From Actinoplanes flavus (GTDB taxonomy: Bacteria > Actinomycetota > Actinomycetes > Mycobacteriales > Micromonosporaceae): a stretch of 64,000 nucleotides of DNA. The stretch is from contig NZ_JAGFNS010000018.1 of assembly GCF_017592555.1 (NCBI RefSeq), positions 1-64,000 on the forward strand, read 5' to 3'. Each line of letters opens with the position of its first letter. Position 1 is the first letter of the stretch. The position numbers and the translations under genes were made by a program. Shown here piece by piece: positions 56,232-64,000 of this stretch. The notes beneath the pieces are model-generated. The model was not told the origin of the DNA. It made no database searches and was given only the letters and a program-made list of their open reading frames with translations.

Positions 56232-56975
56232 TCAGAAAATCGGTGTCATCTCCAGCGCGGTGGCGGTGGCGACCACCAGGTGGCCGTCCGGGACGGGCTG
56301 CCAGGCCGGGGAGGCGTCCAGGGGTTCCGAGCCGATCAGCATCGAGCCGCGGCCGGGATGCACCGACAGGGCGTGGCCGTGTGCCGTCGCGATCAGCCGG
56401 GCGCCGTCGGTGAGCAGCAGGTTCAGCCGGGAACCGGGGGCCGCCGCGACCACCTCGGCGACCAGCGCGGCGACCGCCTTGGGCGCGGGCTCACCGGCGC
56501 GCAGCCGGGCCCGCAGCAGCGCCCAGAGGGTGGCCGAGTCGGTCGGCGCGTCCATCGTGAGCAGGTCCTCGACCGGCAGCTCACCGGCCGGTCCGGCGAG
56601 CGTGGACGGCCAGCCCCGGACCACGCCGTTGTGACTGAACAGCCAGCGCCCGTCGGTGAACGGCGCCGCCGCGGTCTCCACGACCGGCAGGCCCACGGTG
56701 GCCGAGCGGACCGCCGCGAGGATCGCCCCGGACCGGGTGGCGGCCGCCAGCGACGGCAGGGCGGCGTCGGTCCAGATCGGCATGGCGCTGCGGTACCGCA
56801 CCGGCTCGGCGGCGCCCGGCGGCCACCAGCCGACCCCGAAACCGTCGGCGTTGATGGTGCCGCCGCCGCGCATGTCGCGCGGCGCCCACGCCTGCGTCAC
56901 CAGCGCGTGCGGCGGGTCCAGCAGGAAACTCGACAACGGTACGGGTGGGCCGAGGTATCCCAGGTGACGGCACAT
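56232..56975 (-). CDS. egtC: Gamma-glutamyl-hercynylcysteine sulfoxide hydrolase EgtC
   Basis: Removes the glutamyl group in ergothioneine synthesis. The 247-residue class II glutamine-amidotransferase-type enzyme begins MCRHLGYLGP, so Cys2 becomes the N-terminal nucleophile; NADGFGVGWWPPG and FSHNGVVRGW follow. It overlaps egtB by one base. Confidence 0.96.
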   Translation of the reverse strand: MCRHLGYLGPPVPLSSFLLDPPHALVTQAWAPRDMRGGGTINADGFGVGWWPPGAAEPVRYRSAMPIWTDAALPSLAAATRSGAILAAVRSATVGLPVVETAAAPFTDGRWLFSHNGVVRGWPSTLAGPAGELPVEDLLTMDAPTDSATLWALLRARLRAGEPAPKAVAALVAEVVAAAPGSRLNLLLTDGARLIATAHGHALSVHPGRGSMLIGSEPLDASPAWQPVPDGHLVVATATALEMTPIF

Positions 56976-58264
56976 CAGGCGGCTCGGGCACAGCGGAAGC
57001 CGGAGAAGATCTGCCGCCGGATCGGGTGGTCCCAGTTACGGAAGGTGCCCCGGCAGGCGGCCGCGTCGGTGCCGAACGAACCGCCGCGCAGCACCTTGTA
57101 GTCACCGCCGAAGAAGACCTCCGAATACTCCCGGTACGGGAAGGCGGTGAACCCCGGGTAGGGCTCGAAACCGCTGGACACCCACTCCCAGACGTCACCG
57201 ATCAGCTGGTGCACGCCGGCCGGGGAGGCGCCGTCCGGGTAGGCGCCGACCGGGGCCGGGGCGAGGTGCCGCTGCCCCAGGTTGGCGTGCCGGGCCTCGG
57301 GCGGGTCGTCGCCCCACGGGTAGCGGCGGGAGCGGCCGGTCGCCGGGTCCCAGCGGGCCGCCTTCTCCCACTCGGCCTCGGTGGGCAGGCGTTTACCGGC
57401 CCACGCGGCGTAGGCCTCGGCCTCGAACCAGCAGACGTGGACGACCGGCTCCCGGGGGTGCACCGGCTCGACGCGCCCGAACCGCCGGTAGTGCCAGCCG
57501 CCCGGGTCGCGCAGCCAGTGCAGCGGGTGTTCCAGTCCGGCCTTGATCCGGTGGGCCCAGCCGCGTTCGCTCCACCAGCGCGGATCGTCGTAGCCACCGG
57601 CGTCGATGAAGGCGGCGTACTGCTCGTTGGTCGTGGGGGCGGCGTCGATCCGGAACGCCGGGACGTCGACGGTGTGGGCCGGGCGTTCGTTGTCCAGGGC
57701 CCAAGGTTCGGTGTCCGTACCCATGACGAACTTTCCGCCCGTTATCAGGATTTCTCCGTTCATTTCGTGGCCGGACGGCGGCGGTGGGGCGGACAGCACC
57801 GGCGCTCCGGCCCGCAGTTGATGGGTGGCCAGCATGGTCTCGTCGTGCTGCTGCTCGTGCTGGACGATCATGCCGAACGCGAACCCGCCGTCGACCAGCC
57901 GCCGCGCCGGGTCGAACCGCACCCGGTCGAGCACGTCCAGGACCTTGTCGCGGACCGTCGCCGTGTACGCCCGCGCCTCCGCCGGCTTCAGCAGCGGCAG
58001 ATCCGGCCGGTCCCGGCGGGCGTGCTTGAAGGCGTCGTAGAGCTCGTCGATGTCGTGGCGCACCGGGTCCCGGCCGCCCACGTCCCGGACCAGCCAGAGT
58101 TCCTCCTGGTTGCCGACGTGCGCGAGATCCCACACCAGCGGGGACATCAGCGGCGAGTGCTGGCGGATCAGGTCGTCCTCGTCGACCGCGTCGGTGAGCA
58201 GCGTGGTCCGTGCCCGGGTGCGCTCCAGTTCGGCGGCGATGGCCAGCCGCAGGTCCCGGCTCAT
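56975..58264 (-). CDS. egtB: Hercynine oxygenase (sulfoxide synthase) EgtB
   Basis: Iron enzyme that couples hercynine with gamma-glutamylcysteine using oxygen. The 429-residue protein has an N-terminal DinB-like part with the iron motif HEQQHDE (HX3HXE) and a C-terminal formylglycine-generating-enzyme-like domain (GGKFVMGTD, RLPTEAEWEKAARW, VWEWVSSGF, RGGSFGTD). ATG 58264 has a GAAGGAGGG site and overlaps the stop of a 30-codon ORF by four bases. Confidence 0.96.
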   Translation of the reverse strand: MSRDLRLAIAAELERTRARTTLLTDAVDEDDLIRQHSPLMSPLVWDLAHVGNQEELWLVRDVGGRDPVRHDIDELYDAFKHARRDRPDLPLLKPAEARAYTATVRDKVLDVLDRVRFDPARRLVDGGFAFGMIVQHEQQHDETMLATHQLRAGAPVLSAPPPPSGHEMNGEILITGGKFVMGTDTEPWALDNERPAHTVDVPAFRIDAAPTTNEQYAAFIDAGGYDDPRWWSERGWAHRIKAGLEHPLHWLRDPGGWHYRRFGRVEPVHPREPVVHVCWFEAEAYAAWAGKRLPTEAEWEKAARWDPATGRSRRYPWGDDPPEARHANLGQRHLAPAPVGAYPDGASPAGVHQLIGDVWEWVSSGFEPYPGFTAFPYREYSEVFFGGDYKVLRGGSFGTDAAACRGTFRNWDHPIRRQIFSGFRCARAA

Positions 58265-58353
58265 GCGGCGCCCTCCTTCGCATGCCCTCCCGGCCCTCGC
58301 CGGCCAGGTCCGTCGTCTGCCGCGGCCGGGTGCCGCTCGGTGCGGTCGGTCAT
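58261..58353 (-). CDS. Possible 30-residue microprotein between egtA and egtB
   Basis: An ATG at 58353 overlaps the egtA TGA by four bases (ATGA), and after 30 codons the TGA overlaps the egtB ATG in the same way. The product begins MTDRTERHPAAADDGPG and is hydrophilic, rich in Gly, Arg and Ala, with no known motif. It could be a translational relay that carries ribosomes across the 85-bp gap rather than a functional peptide. Codon usage is not strongly informative in so short a frame. Confidence 0.45.
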   Translation of the reverse strand: MTDRTERHPAAADDGPGRRGPGGHAKEGAA

Positions 58354-59549
58354 GCGGTGATCCCCTCTCGGTGGCGGTGCAACCGGCGCTGGACGGCCTC
58401 GGCGACCCGGTCCCGGACGGCGGCCGGCAGCCCGCTCCGGTCCAGGTGGCCGCAGGCCAGGGCGGCCAGGTCGGCGGCGGACCGGCGGACCGGGCCGTCG
58501 GCCAGGCCGAGCCGCGCGGCGGCATGCCAGCGGCCGGCCCCGGCGGCGGCCAGTTCGCGGGCCCGGTCGGTGAGCGTGTCGGAGCCGAGCAGGGTGACCA
58601 GCACCGCGGCCGGGACGATCCACTCCTCGCCGGGCTGGGTGTCCAGGTAGCGGACCTCGAGGTAGCCACGGGGCCGGACCGGCGGGAACAGGGTGCCGAG
58701 GTGGTACTCGAGGTCGGCCGGCGTGGGTGCACGGCCGATCCGGCCGGCGTCGCCGCCCGCCTCGATCCAGTCGGCGAAGGTCACCCCGGGTGGGACGTCC
58801 CAGTCCCCGTACGGCCGGGGCACGCACAGCAGCGGGGCGTGGACCGCGTACTCCGCCCAGGCTCGCGCCGGGTCCGCGGAGGCCGGGACCGGGCCGGAAC
58901 GGCGGGGGTCGATCCCGTACCAGGAGGCCATCCGCCGGGACACCCAGCCGTCGCCCGGGGAGTTGGCGAACAGGGCCAGCAGGGCCGGGCCCATCTCGTG
59001 CAGGGCCGCCCACCGGGGCCGGATCCGGTGCTCCTCGCCGGCGTCGAGGCAGATCTGGAGGCCGGCGGTGGCGGTCATCATGGTGCGGCCGGAGCCGTCG
59101 AAGGCCCTCTCCATGGCGGCGTACCGCGGGGCGTCGAGGAGCCGGCGGCGCCGCCCGTACGGGTCGAGGCCCCGCTCCCCCAGCACGATCCCGGCGTCGG
59201 CCAGCAGGGCGGTGAGGACCTCGCGGTCGGCGGTGACCGCGGCGTGCAACTCGGCCAGGGATCCGGCCGGGGCCGAGGAGATCTCGACCTGGCCGCCCGG
59301 TTCGACGGTGACGGCGCCACCGCAGGGCAGCGGCACGGGGTTCGGGTTGCCGAGGGTGACGGGCGCGTGCTCGCCCAGTGCCCCGACCAGGTCGCCGGCC
59401 CGCAGGTACGCGGACGGGTCGGCGGCGCGGTGTGTGGTCCACTCCAACTCGGCGCCGACCTGCCGGGGCGGGCCGGTCTTGAAGCAGATTCCGGTGATGT
59501 GCTCGATCGCCTCGGCGGTCCGCCGCAGGACCCGGTCAGCCGAACCCAT
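58350..59549 (-). CDS. egtA: Glutamate-cysteine ligase EgtA
   Basis: Makes gamma-glutamylcysteine, the sulfur donor used by EgtB. The 399-residue protein resembles actinobacterial GCS2-type ligases: VGAELEWTTH near the N-terminus, VEPGGQVEISSAPAGSLAEL, TATAGLQICLDAGEE and GYLEVRYLDTQPGEEW. ATG 59549 has an AAGGGGG site. First gene of the egt operon and divergent from the GH3 glycosidase. Confidence 0.95.
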   Translation of the reverse strand: MGSADRVLRRTAEAIEHITGICFKTGPPRQVGAELEWTTHRAADPSAYLRAGDLVGALGEHAPVTLGNPNPVPLPCGGAVTVEPGGQVEISSAPAGSLAELHAAVTADREVLTALLADAGIVLGERGLDPYGRRRRLLDAPRYAAMERAFDGSGRTMMTATAGLQICLDAGEEHRIRPRWAALHEMGPALLALFANSPGDGWVSRRMASWYGIDPRRSGPVPASADPARAWAEYAVHAPLLCVPRPYGDWDVPPGVTFADWIEAGGDAGRIGRAPTPADLEYHLGTLFPPVRPRGYLEVRYLDTQPGEEWIVPAAVLVTLLGSDTLTDRARELAAAGAGRWHAAARLGLADGPVRRSAADLAALACGHLDRSGLPAAVRDRVAEAVQRRLHRHREGITA

Positions 59550-59663
59550 GATCCCCCTTGGATCACCTTGCGTGATCAATAGACTCCACTGAGTGCGGTG
59601 CGGTATGGACCATACCGGCATCGCGGCGAATTCGCCTCCCCCTCGGATCGGCGGAACGATGAA

Positions 59664-59731
59664 GTTCCGGAACCGTGGCGGGGTGCCGGAACCGGTTCCG
59701 GACTGGAAGACTCCGAACCGTTCGTGTTCGG
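59664..59731. promoter_or_regulatory. Cluster of GGAAC palindromes upstream of the GH3 gene
   Basis: GTTCCGGAAC (59664-59673) and CCGGAACCGGTTCCGG (59686-59701) are perfect palindromes, and CCGAAC / GTTCGG (59713-59731) forms a third inverted repeat, all within 90 bp of the GH3 start. They look like operators for a sugar-responsive repressor distinct from the GCAAG-type sites of the mal locus. Separately, TGGGAGCGACGCCA next to the start codon resembles the cellobiose (CebR) operator but overlaps the ribosome-binding site. Confidence 0.5.
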
Positions 59732-59753
59732 TACACCCCTTGGGAGCGACGCC

Positions 59754-61991
59754 ATGCCCATGCCATATCAGGACTCCACGCTCGGAGTTGCGGAGCGCGT
59801 GGAGGATCTGCTGGGCCGGATGACGCTGCCCGAGAAGATCGGCCAGATGCTGCAACTCGACGCCCGGCAGAACCTGTCCGAGATCGTTCTGGAGAAGCTC
59901 GCCGGGTCGATCCTGCACACCTCCCCGGCCAAGCTGGTCGAGGCGGCCGAACTGGTCGCGCGTACCCGCCTGCGGATCCCGCTGATCACCGCCGAGGACT
60001 GCATCCACGGCCACGGCTTCTGGCCCGGCGCCACGGTCTTCCCCACCCAGCTCGGGATGGCCGCCACCTGGGACCCGGATCTCGTCGAGAAGGTCGGCCG
60101 GGCCACCGCCGTGGAGGCCTCCGCCACCGGCGTGCACTGGACCTTCTCGCCGGTCCTCTGCATCGCCCGCGACCTGCGCTGGGGCCGGGTCGACGAGACG
60201 TTCGGCGAGGACCCGTACCTGATCGGCGAGCTGGGCGCCGCCATGATCCGCGGCTACCAGGGCGAGGGCCTCACCGACCCGACCGCCATCCTGGCCACCG
60301 CCAAGCACTTCGCCGGCTACTCCGAGACCCAGGGCGGCCGGGACGCCAGCGAGGCCGACATCAGCCGGCGCAAACTGCGCTCCTGGTTCCTGCCGCCGTT
60401 CGAGCGGGCCGCGGCCGAGGGCTGCCGGGTCTTCATGCTCGGCTACCAGTCGATGGACGGCGTGCCGATCACCGCCAACAAGTGGCTGCTCAACGACGTG
60501 CTCAAAGGCGAGTGGGGCTTCACCGGCACGCTCGTCACCGACTGGGACAACGTCGGCCGGATGGTCTGGGAGCAGAAGGTCTGCGCCGACTACGCCGAGG
60601 CGGCGGCGTCCGCCGTCAAAGCCGGCAACGACGTCATCATGACCACCCCGGCCTTCTTCGAAGGCGCCCAGGAGGCGATCCGGCGCGGCCTTCTGCACGA
60701 GGACGACATCGATGCGGCGGTACGGCGGATCCTGCGCCTGAAGTTCGAACTGGGCCTGTTCGAGAACCCGCGTACCCCGGACGCCGCCCGGCAGCGGGAG
60801 GTGATCGGCTGCTCCGCGCACACCACGCTCAACCTCGAGGTGGCCCGCCGGTCGCTGGTGCTGCTGCGCAACGACGGCGTACTCCCCCTGCCGTCCGCTC
60901 CATCGAAGCGCATCGCGCTGCTCGGGCCCAACGCCGACGACGTGTCCGCGCAGCTCGGCGACTGGGCCGGCGACTCCGGACAGGTCGACTGGATGCCCGG
61001 CGGCCACCCCCGCGCACTGACCACGACGGTCCTCGACGGGCTCCGCTCACTGCTGCCCGGCGGTTGGGAACTGGACTTCGACCCGGCCGTGAAGATCGAG
61101 CGCCTCGTGCCCGATCCCGAAGGCGAGACGTTCCCCGACGGGCAGCCCCGGCCGCCGATCTCGGAGGCCGTGCCCGCCCACATCGAGGACCTCGAACGTG
61201 CCCAGCGGGTCGCGGCCGCCGCCGACTACGCGATCGTCGTCGTCGGTGACACCGTCAACCTCAACGGCGAGCACAAGTCCACCGCCACCCTGGAACTCCA
61301 GGGCGGGCAGATCGCGCTGCTCGACGCGGTCGCGGCCACCGGCACCCCGATGATCGTCGTGCTGATCGACGGCAAGCCGCTCGCGCTGCCGCCGTCGGCG
61401 CTCGAGGCGGCCGCCGTCGTACAGGCCTTCAACCCCGGCATGCGGGGCGGCCAGGCCATCGCCGAGCTGCTGCTCGGGCTGATCGAGCCGAGCGGGCGGA
61501 TGCCGATCTCGGCGGCCCGGCACGCCGGCCAGCAGCCGATCTACTACAACCAGCTGCGCGGCCAGCACGGCACCCGGTACGCCGACCTCACCCAGGACCC
61601 GCTGTTCGCCTTCGGGGAGGGGCTCAGCTACACCACCGTGGTCTACGACGGGCTCAGCGTCGAGGAGCCGGACGTCGCCGCCGACGGGGTGGTCCGGGCC
61701 ACCGTGCGGCTCACCAACACCGGGACCCGGCCGGCGCTGGAGACCGTCCAGGTGTACGTCAGCGACCTCGTCACCAGCGTCACCTGGGCCAGCCGGGAGC
61801 TGAAGGCGTACCGGCAGGTGACCGTCGAGCCCGGGGAGAGCGTCACGGTCGCCCTGGAGGTGCCCGCCGCGGACTGCACGCTCGTCTCCGCGGACGGCCG
61901 GCGGATCGTCGAGGCCGGCGACTTCGAACTGCTGGTGGGACCGAACTCGCGGCCCTCGGCGTTGCAGTCCGCCAAGTTCCGCATCTCCTGA
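59754..61991 (+). CDS. GH3-family beta-glycosidase
   Basis: A 745-residue cytoplasmic enzyme (no signal peptide). The catalytic nucleophile is the Asp of TGTLVTDWDN (residue about 263); KHFAGYSETQGGRD binds substrate, and FSPVLCIARDLRWGRVDETFGEDPYL is typical of GH3 beta-glucosidases and beta-xylosidases. A second alpha/beta domain (RSLVLLRNDGVLPLP) and a C-terminal fibronectin-III-like domain (VRLTNTGTRPALETVQVYV) follow. ATG 59754 has a GGGAG site; ATG 59760 is also possible. It would hydrolyse imported beta-linked oligosaccharides. Confidence 0.94.
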   Translation: MPMPYQDSTLGVAERVEDLLGRMTLPEKIGQMLQLDARQNLSEIVLEKLAGSILHTSPAKLVEAAELVARTRLRIPLITAEDCIHGHGFWPGATVFPTQLGMAATWDPDLVEKVGRATAVEASATGVHWTFSPVLCIARDLRWGRVDETFGEDPYLIGELGAAMIRGYQGEGLTDPTAILATAKHFAGYSETQGGRDASEADISRRKLRSWFLPPFERAAAEGCRVFMLGYQSMDGVPITANKWLLNDVLKGEWGFTGTLVTDWDNVGRMVWEQKVCADYAEAAASAVKAGNDVIMTTPAFFEGAQEAIRRGLLHEDDIDAAVRRILRLKFELGLFENPRTPDAARQREVIGCSAHTTLNLEVARRSLVLLRNDGVLPLPSAPSKRIALLGPNADDVSAQLGDWAGDSGQVDWMPGGHPRALTTTVLDGLRSLLPGGWELDFDPAVKIERLVPDPEGETFPDGQPRPPISEAVPAHIEDLERAQRVAAAADYAIVVVGDTVNLNGEHKSTATLELQGGQIALLDAVAATGTPMIVVLIDGKPLALPPSALEAAAVVQAFNPGMRGGQAIAELLLGLIEPSGRMPISAARHAGQQPIYYNQLRGQHGTRYADLTQDPLFAFGEGLSYTTVVYDGLSVEEPDVAADGVVRATVRLTNTGTRPALETVQVYVSDLVTSVTWASRELKAYRQVTVEPGESVTVALEVPAADCTLVSADGRRIVEAGDFELLVGPNSRPSALQSAKFRIS

Positions 61992-62015
61992 GCCGCGGGA
62001 CGTCCGTCCATCCGT

Positions 62016-62066
62016 CCGGAAGCGGACAGTCGGGTACGCATCGTGTACCCGGCCGGCCGCTTCCGG
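62016..62066 (+). terminator. Nested hairpin after the GH3 gene
   Basis: Outer arms CCGGAAGCGG / CCGCTTCCGG and inner arms CGGGTAC / GTACCCG are both perfect, in the 94-bp gap before the methyltransferase. Likely the GH3 terminator. Confidence 0.65.
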
Positions 62067-62085
62067 GACGCCTACCGTCAGTGAC

Positions 62086-62895
62086 ATGACGAATCCAACC
62101 GTGAAACAGAAGCATCGCGCCATGTGGGCCTCCGGCGACTACCCGGCGCTGGCCGCCGACATCGTCTCCCCACTCGGGCCGGTCCTCGTGGCCGCCGCGG
62201 GCATCGGTTCCGGACAGACCGTCCTCGACGTCGGCGCGGGCACCGGCAACGCCGCGATCCCGGCCGCCCGCACCGGGGCCACCGTCACCGCCAGCGATCT
62301 CACCCCGGAGCTGCTGGCGGCCGGCGAACGCCACGCCGCCGCCCTCGACACCAAACTCAACTGGATCGAGGCCGACGCCGAGGCCCTGCCCTTCGACACC
62401 GCCTCGTTCGACACGGTCATCTCGTGCATCGGCGTCATGTTCGCCCCGTTCCACGAGACCGCCGCCGCCGAACTGCTCCGCGTCTGCCGTCCCGGCGGCA
62501 CCATCGGCCTGATCAACTGGACGCCGGAGGGCTTCATCGGGCAGATGTTCGCCACCATGAAGCCGTACGCCGCCCCGCCGCCGCCCGGCGCCCAGCCCCC
62601 ACCCCGCTGGGGCGACCCGGCCCACCTGGAAGCCCTGTTCGGCGACGGCGTCTCCGGGGTGACCGTGGAACGCCGCAACCTGCGGGTCACCCACTTCGGC
62701 ACGCCGGAGGAGTTCCGCGACTACTTCAAGAGCGTCTACGGCCCCACCATCGCCGTCTACCGCACCATCGCCGGCGACCCGGACCGCGTCGCCGCCCTGG
62801 ACGCCGACCTGGCCGCCCTGTGCGCCCGCTTCGACCAGGGCGGCGGCGCGCTGGACTGGGAGTATCTGCTCTACACCGCCACCCGTACGGCCTGA
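62086..62895 (+). CDS. Class I SAM-dependent methyltransferase
   Basis: A 269-residue methyltransferase with motif I VLDVGAGTGNAAIPAA, an acidic ribose ligand in TASDLTPELLAAG and the ALPFDTASFDTVISCIGVMF block. It resembles UbiE-like small-molecule methyltransferases. The substrate is unknown. Its last 25 bp overlap the end of the GNAT gene on the other strand. Confidence 0.87.
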   Translation: MTNPTVKQKHRAMWASGDYPALAADIVSPLGPVLVAAAGIGSGQTVLDVGAGTGNAAIPAARTGATVTASDLTPELLAAGERHAAALDTKLNWIEADAEALPFDTASFDTVISCIGVMFAPFHETAAAELLRVCRPGGTIGLINWTPEGFIGQMFATMKPYAAPPPPGAQPPPRWGDPAHLEALFGDGVSGVTVERRNLRVTHFGTPEEFRDYFKSVYGPTIAVYRTIAGDPDRVAALDADLAALCARFDQGGGALDWEYLLYTATRTA

Positions 62896-63590
62896 GTTCG
62901 CCGTGCCGCGGCCACCCGGCGGGTCGTGAAGCCGAGCCCCAGGTAGGTGGCCAGCGCCGCGGTGTTCCAGTAATCGACCAGGAGCGCGACCCGCTCCCGG
63001 CCGGGCAGCAACTCGTCGGCGACGAACGCGCAGATCGCCGCCCCGAGCCCGCGGCCCCGGGCCGACGGACGGGTCGCCACCCCGGACATGAACCCGATCT
63101 CCGCCGTCGACCACGCCTCGGCGGCGACCGTGAGCAGCGTTCCGTCGGTGTCGCGGATGCCCGCCCACCGCCGGACGCCGGAACCACCCGGACGGGCGTA
63201 CGACTCCGGGTAGGCCTCGTCGATCAGTGCGGCCACCTCGGCCCGGTCCTCGTCACCGAGCCAGGCGGCCGCACCGGTCGCCCGGCCCACCGGCGCGGTG
63301 GTCTCCATCCAGGCGAACGTGGCGCTCACCGCCAGCCCCGGCACCCGCGTCACCACCTCGGTGACCAGCTCCTCCGTGCCGAACGGCCGGAACGTCTCCC
63401 CGGTCTCCGCCAGCACCTCGGGCAGCAGGGCCGCCACCGCGCCCGGCGCGCCGTTCATCACCAGCCGGTCCCAGTGCGACAGATCGGGACACGCCACCAC
63501 GACCGCACCCGGCCGCCGCCAGACACGGGCCCCGGGCGCGTGCAGCGCCCACCGGACCAGCGGATCCCCCTCAACGGCGATATCGATCAT
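62871..63590 (-). CDS. GNAT-family N-acetyltransferase
   Basis: A 239-residue protein whose C-terminal half is a GNAT domain with the acetyl-CoA loop VATRPSARGRGLGAAI (R/QxxGxG/A) and the VDYWNTAALATYLGLGF helix. The N-terminal half (ALHAPGARVWRRPGAVVVA) is typical of two-domain actinobacterial GNATs. ATG 63590 is used; an in-frame start three codons upstream is possible. Its upstream region is the 26-bp repeat array, so the promoter must lie within or beyond it. Confidence 0.87.
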   Translation of the reverse strand: MIDIAVEGDPLVRWALHAPGARVWRRPGAVVVACPDLSHWDRLVMNGAPGAVAALLPEVLAETGETFRPFGTEELVTEVVTRVPGLAVSATFAWMETTAPVGRATGAAAWLGDEDRAEVAALIDEAYPESYARPGGSGVRRWAGIRDTDGTLLTVAAEAWSTAEIGFMSGVATRPSARGRGLGAAICAFVADELLPGRERVALLVDYWNTAALATYLGLGFTTRRVAAARRTQAVRVAV

Positions 63591-63628
63591 GACCCCCATG
63601 CTGCCATCGACGACATCCCGCTCCCCGC

Positions 63629-63871
63629 CACCCTCACGCCCTCTCCTCTCCGGCCACCCTCACCCGCGCTCCTTCCCCGCTGCTCCCACCCGCGCTCCTT
63701 TCCCGCTGCTCTCACCCACTGCCTCCACGTCGTGCCGCTCCCACCCGCTCTGCTCCCCCGCCGCCCCCACCTGCTCTCCTCCCCCGCCGCCCCCACCCGC
63801 TCTCCTCCACCGCCGCCCCCACCCGCTCTCCTCCACCGCCGCCGTCACTCGCTCTCTCCCCCGCCGCCCTC
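63629..63871. repeat. 26-bp pyrimidine-rich tandem repeat
   Basis: About nine copies, most exactly 26 bp long. Copies start with CAC at 63629, 63661, 63687, 63713 (29 bp), 63742, 63768, 63794, 63820 and 63846; the best-conserved units contain GCTCTCCTCC and CGCCGCCCC. The plus strand is almost pure C/T with scattered G and A. Later copies (63742 onward) are closest to each other, suggesting recent growth by slippage. Positions 63872-63966 hold a decayed extension and no gene. Confidence 0.85.
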
Positions 63872-63966
63872 AACTGCGCTCCTCCCCGCGACCCTCAGTC
63901 GGTCGTCTCTCCCGGCTCTCACCCCGCGATGGGTATGGGTTGACCGGATTTGCCATCCTCGGTCCC

Positions 63967-64000
63967 GTGCCGAAGCGTTCCCTGTTCCGCAGCTGGTTTC
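63967..64000 (+). CDS. Possible start of a gene running off the window
   Basis: GTG at 63967 opens a frame MPKRSLFRSWF that continues to the edge. The basic then hydrophobic-aromatic beginning fits a membrane or secreted protein. A TTGACC lies about 25 bp upstream. Too short for identification. Confidence 0.3.
   Translation, partial: MPKRSLFRSWF

Noticed and set aside
59598-59753. N-terminal extension of the GH3 protein
   Set aside because: The added 52 residues would be encoded by the operator-rich promoter region; ATG 59754 has a good ribosome-binding site and fits the family N-terminus.
63660-63848. Gly/Arg/Glu-rich minus-strand frames across the 26-bp repeat
   Set aside because: They arise only because the repeat has few stop codons; there is no ribosome-binding site and no non-repetitive coding sequence.
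63629-63871. CRISPR array
   Set aside because: The units are directly adjacent with no unique spacers and there are no cas genes.

Overview
The window is high-GC actinobacterial DNA and most resembles a Micromonosporaceae chromosome such as Actinoplanes. This is inferred from the strong G/C third-position bias, frequent GTG starts, a complete egtABCD ergothioneine locus, a HelR/HelD-type RNA polymerase recycling ATPase, an argCJBDFR...GH cluster, a LacI/MalEFG/amylopullulanase starch locus and a methyl-accepting chemotaxis protein, as expected in a lineage with motile spores. No tRNA, CRISPR array, phage or transposase gene was seen. Only the promoter and leader of a ribosomal RNA operon are present at the left edge; it reads leftwards out of the window.

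Layout. 1-475: rRNA operon leader and promoter, then the tyrS terminator. 476-3231: tyrS, divergent ppk2, a small secreted protein. 3263-10049: a single leftward sugar-alcohol PTS operon (DeoR regulator, PfkB/FruK kinase, MtlA-type EIIC, separate EIIB and EIIA, zinc dehydrogenase, HPr, Enzyme I). 10235-12797: four leftward genes (PemK/MazF-like protein, unknown protein, adenylate-kinase-like protein, degenerate Nudix/phosphatase protein). 12848-14578: CAP-domain secreted protein and a membrane-anchored protein. 14796-18641: 3-methyladenine glycosylase, helR with a large inverted repeat upstream, HIT protein, ricin-type lectin. 18745-25358: MBL hydrolase, membrane protein, PLP decarboxylase, an unknown protein, NAD(P)H-hydrate dehydratase, histidine phosphatase, TauE/SafE exporter. 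25412-27823: GGDEF-EAL protein. 27953-38105: amylopullulanase, LacI regulator and MalEFG, linked by repeated GCAAG operators. 38505-40718: DUF4132 protein. 40798-51255: arginine biosynthesis with dapE placed inside it. 51677-54646: chemoreceptor paired with an orphan binding lipoprotein. 54769-59549: egtABCD with a 30-codon ORF between egtA and egtB and an unknown small protein downstream. 59754-61991: GH3 glycosidase. 62086-63590: methyltransferase and GNAT. 63629-63871: 26-bp pyrimidine-rich tandem repeat. 63967-64000: possible start of a further gene.

How the genes work together. The PTS operon encodes every phosphotransfer step from PEP through EI, HPr, EIIA and EIIB to the permease, plus enzymes to feed the product into glycolysis. 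The starch locus couples secreted alpha-1,4/alpha-1,6 hydrolysis to MalEFG import under a LacI repressor; no ATPase is present, so one must come from elsewhere. The arginine cluster shows 4-bp start/stop overlaps through most of its length, suggesting translational coupling, with an ARG-box-like site before argC. The best candidates for undescribed biology are the nucleotide-themed four-gene cluster at 10.2-12.8 kb, the unknown protein inside the arginine operon, the chemoreceptor/binding-protein pair, and the 30-codon ORF inside the ergothioneine operon.
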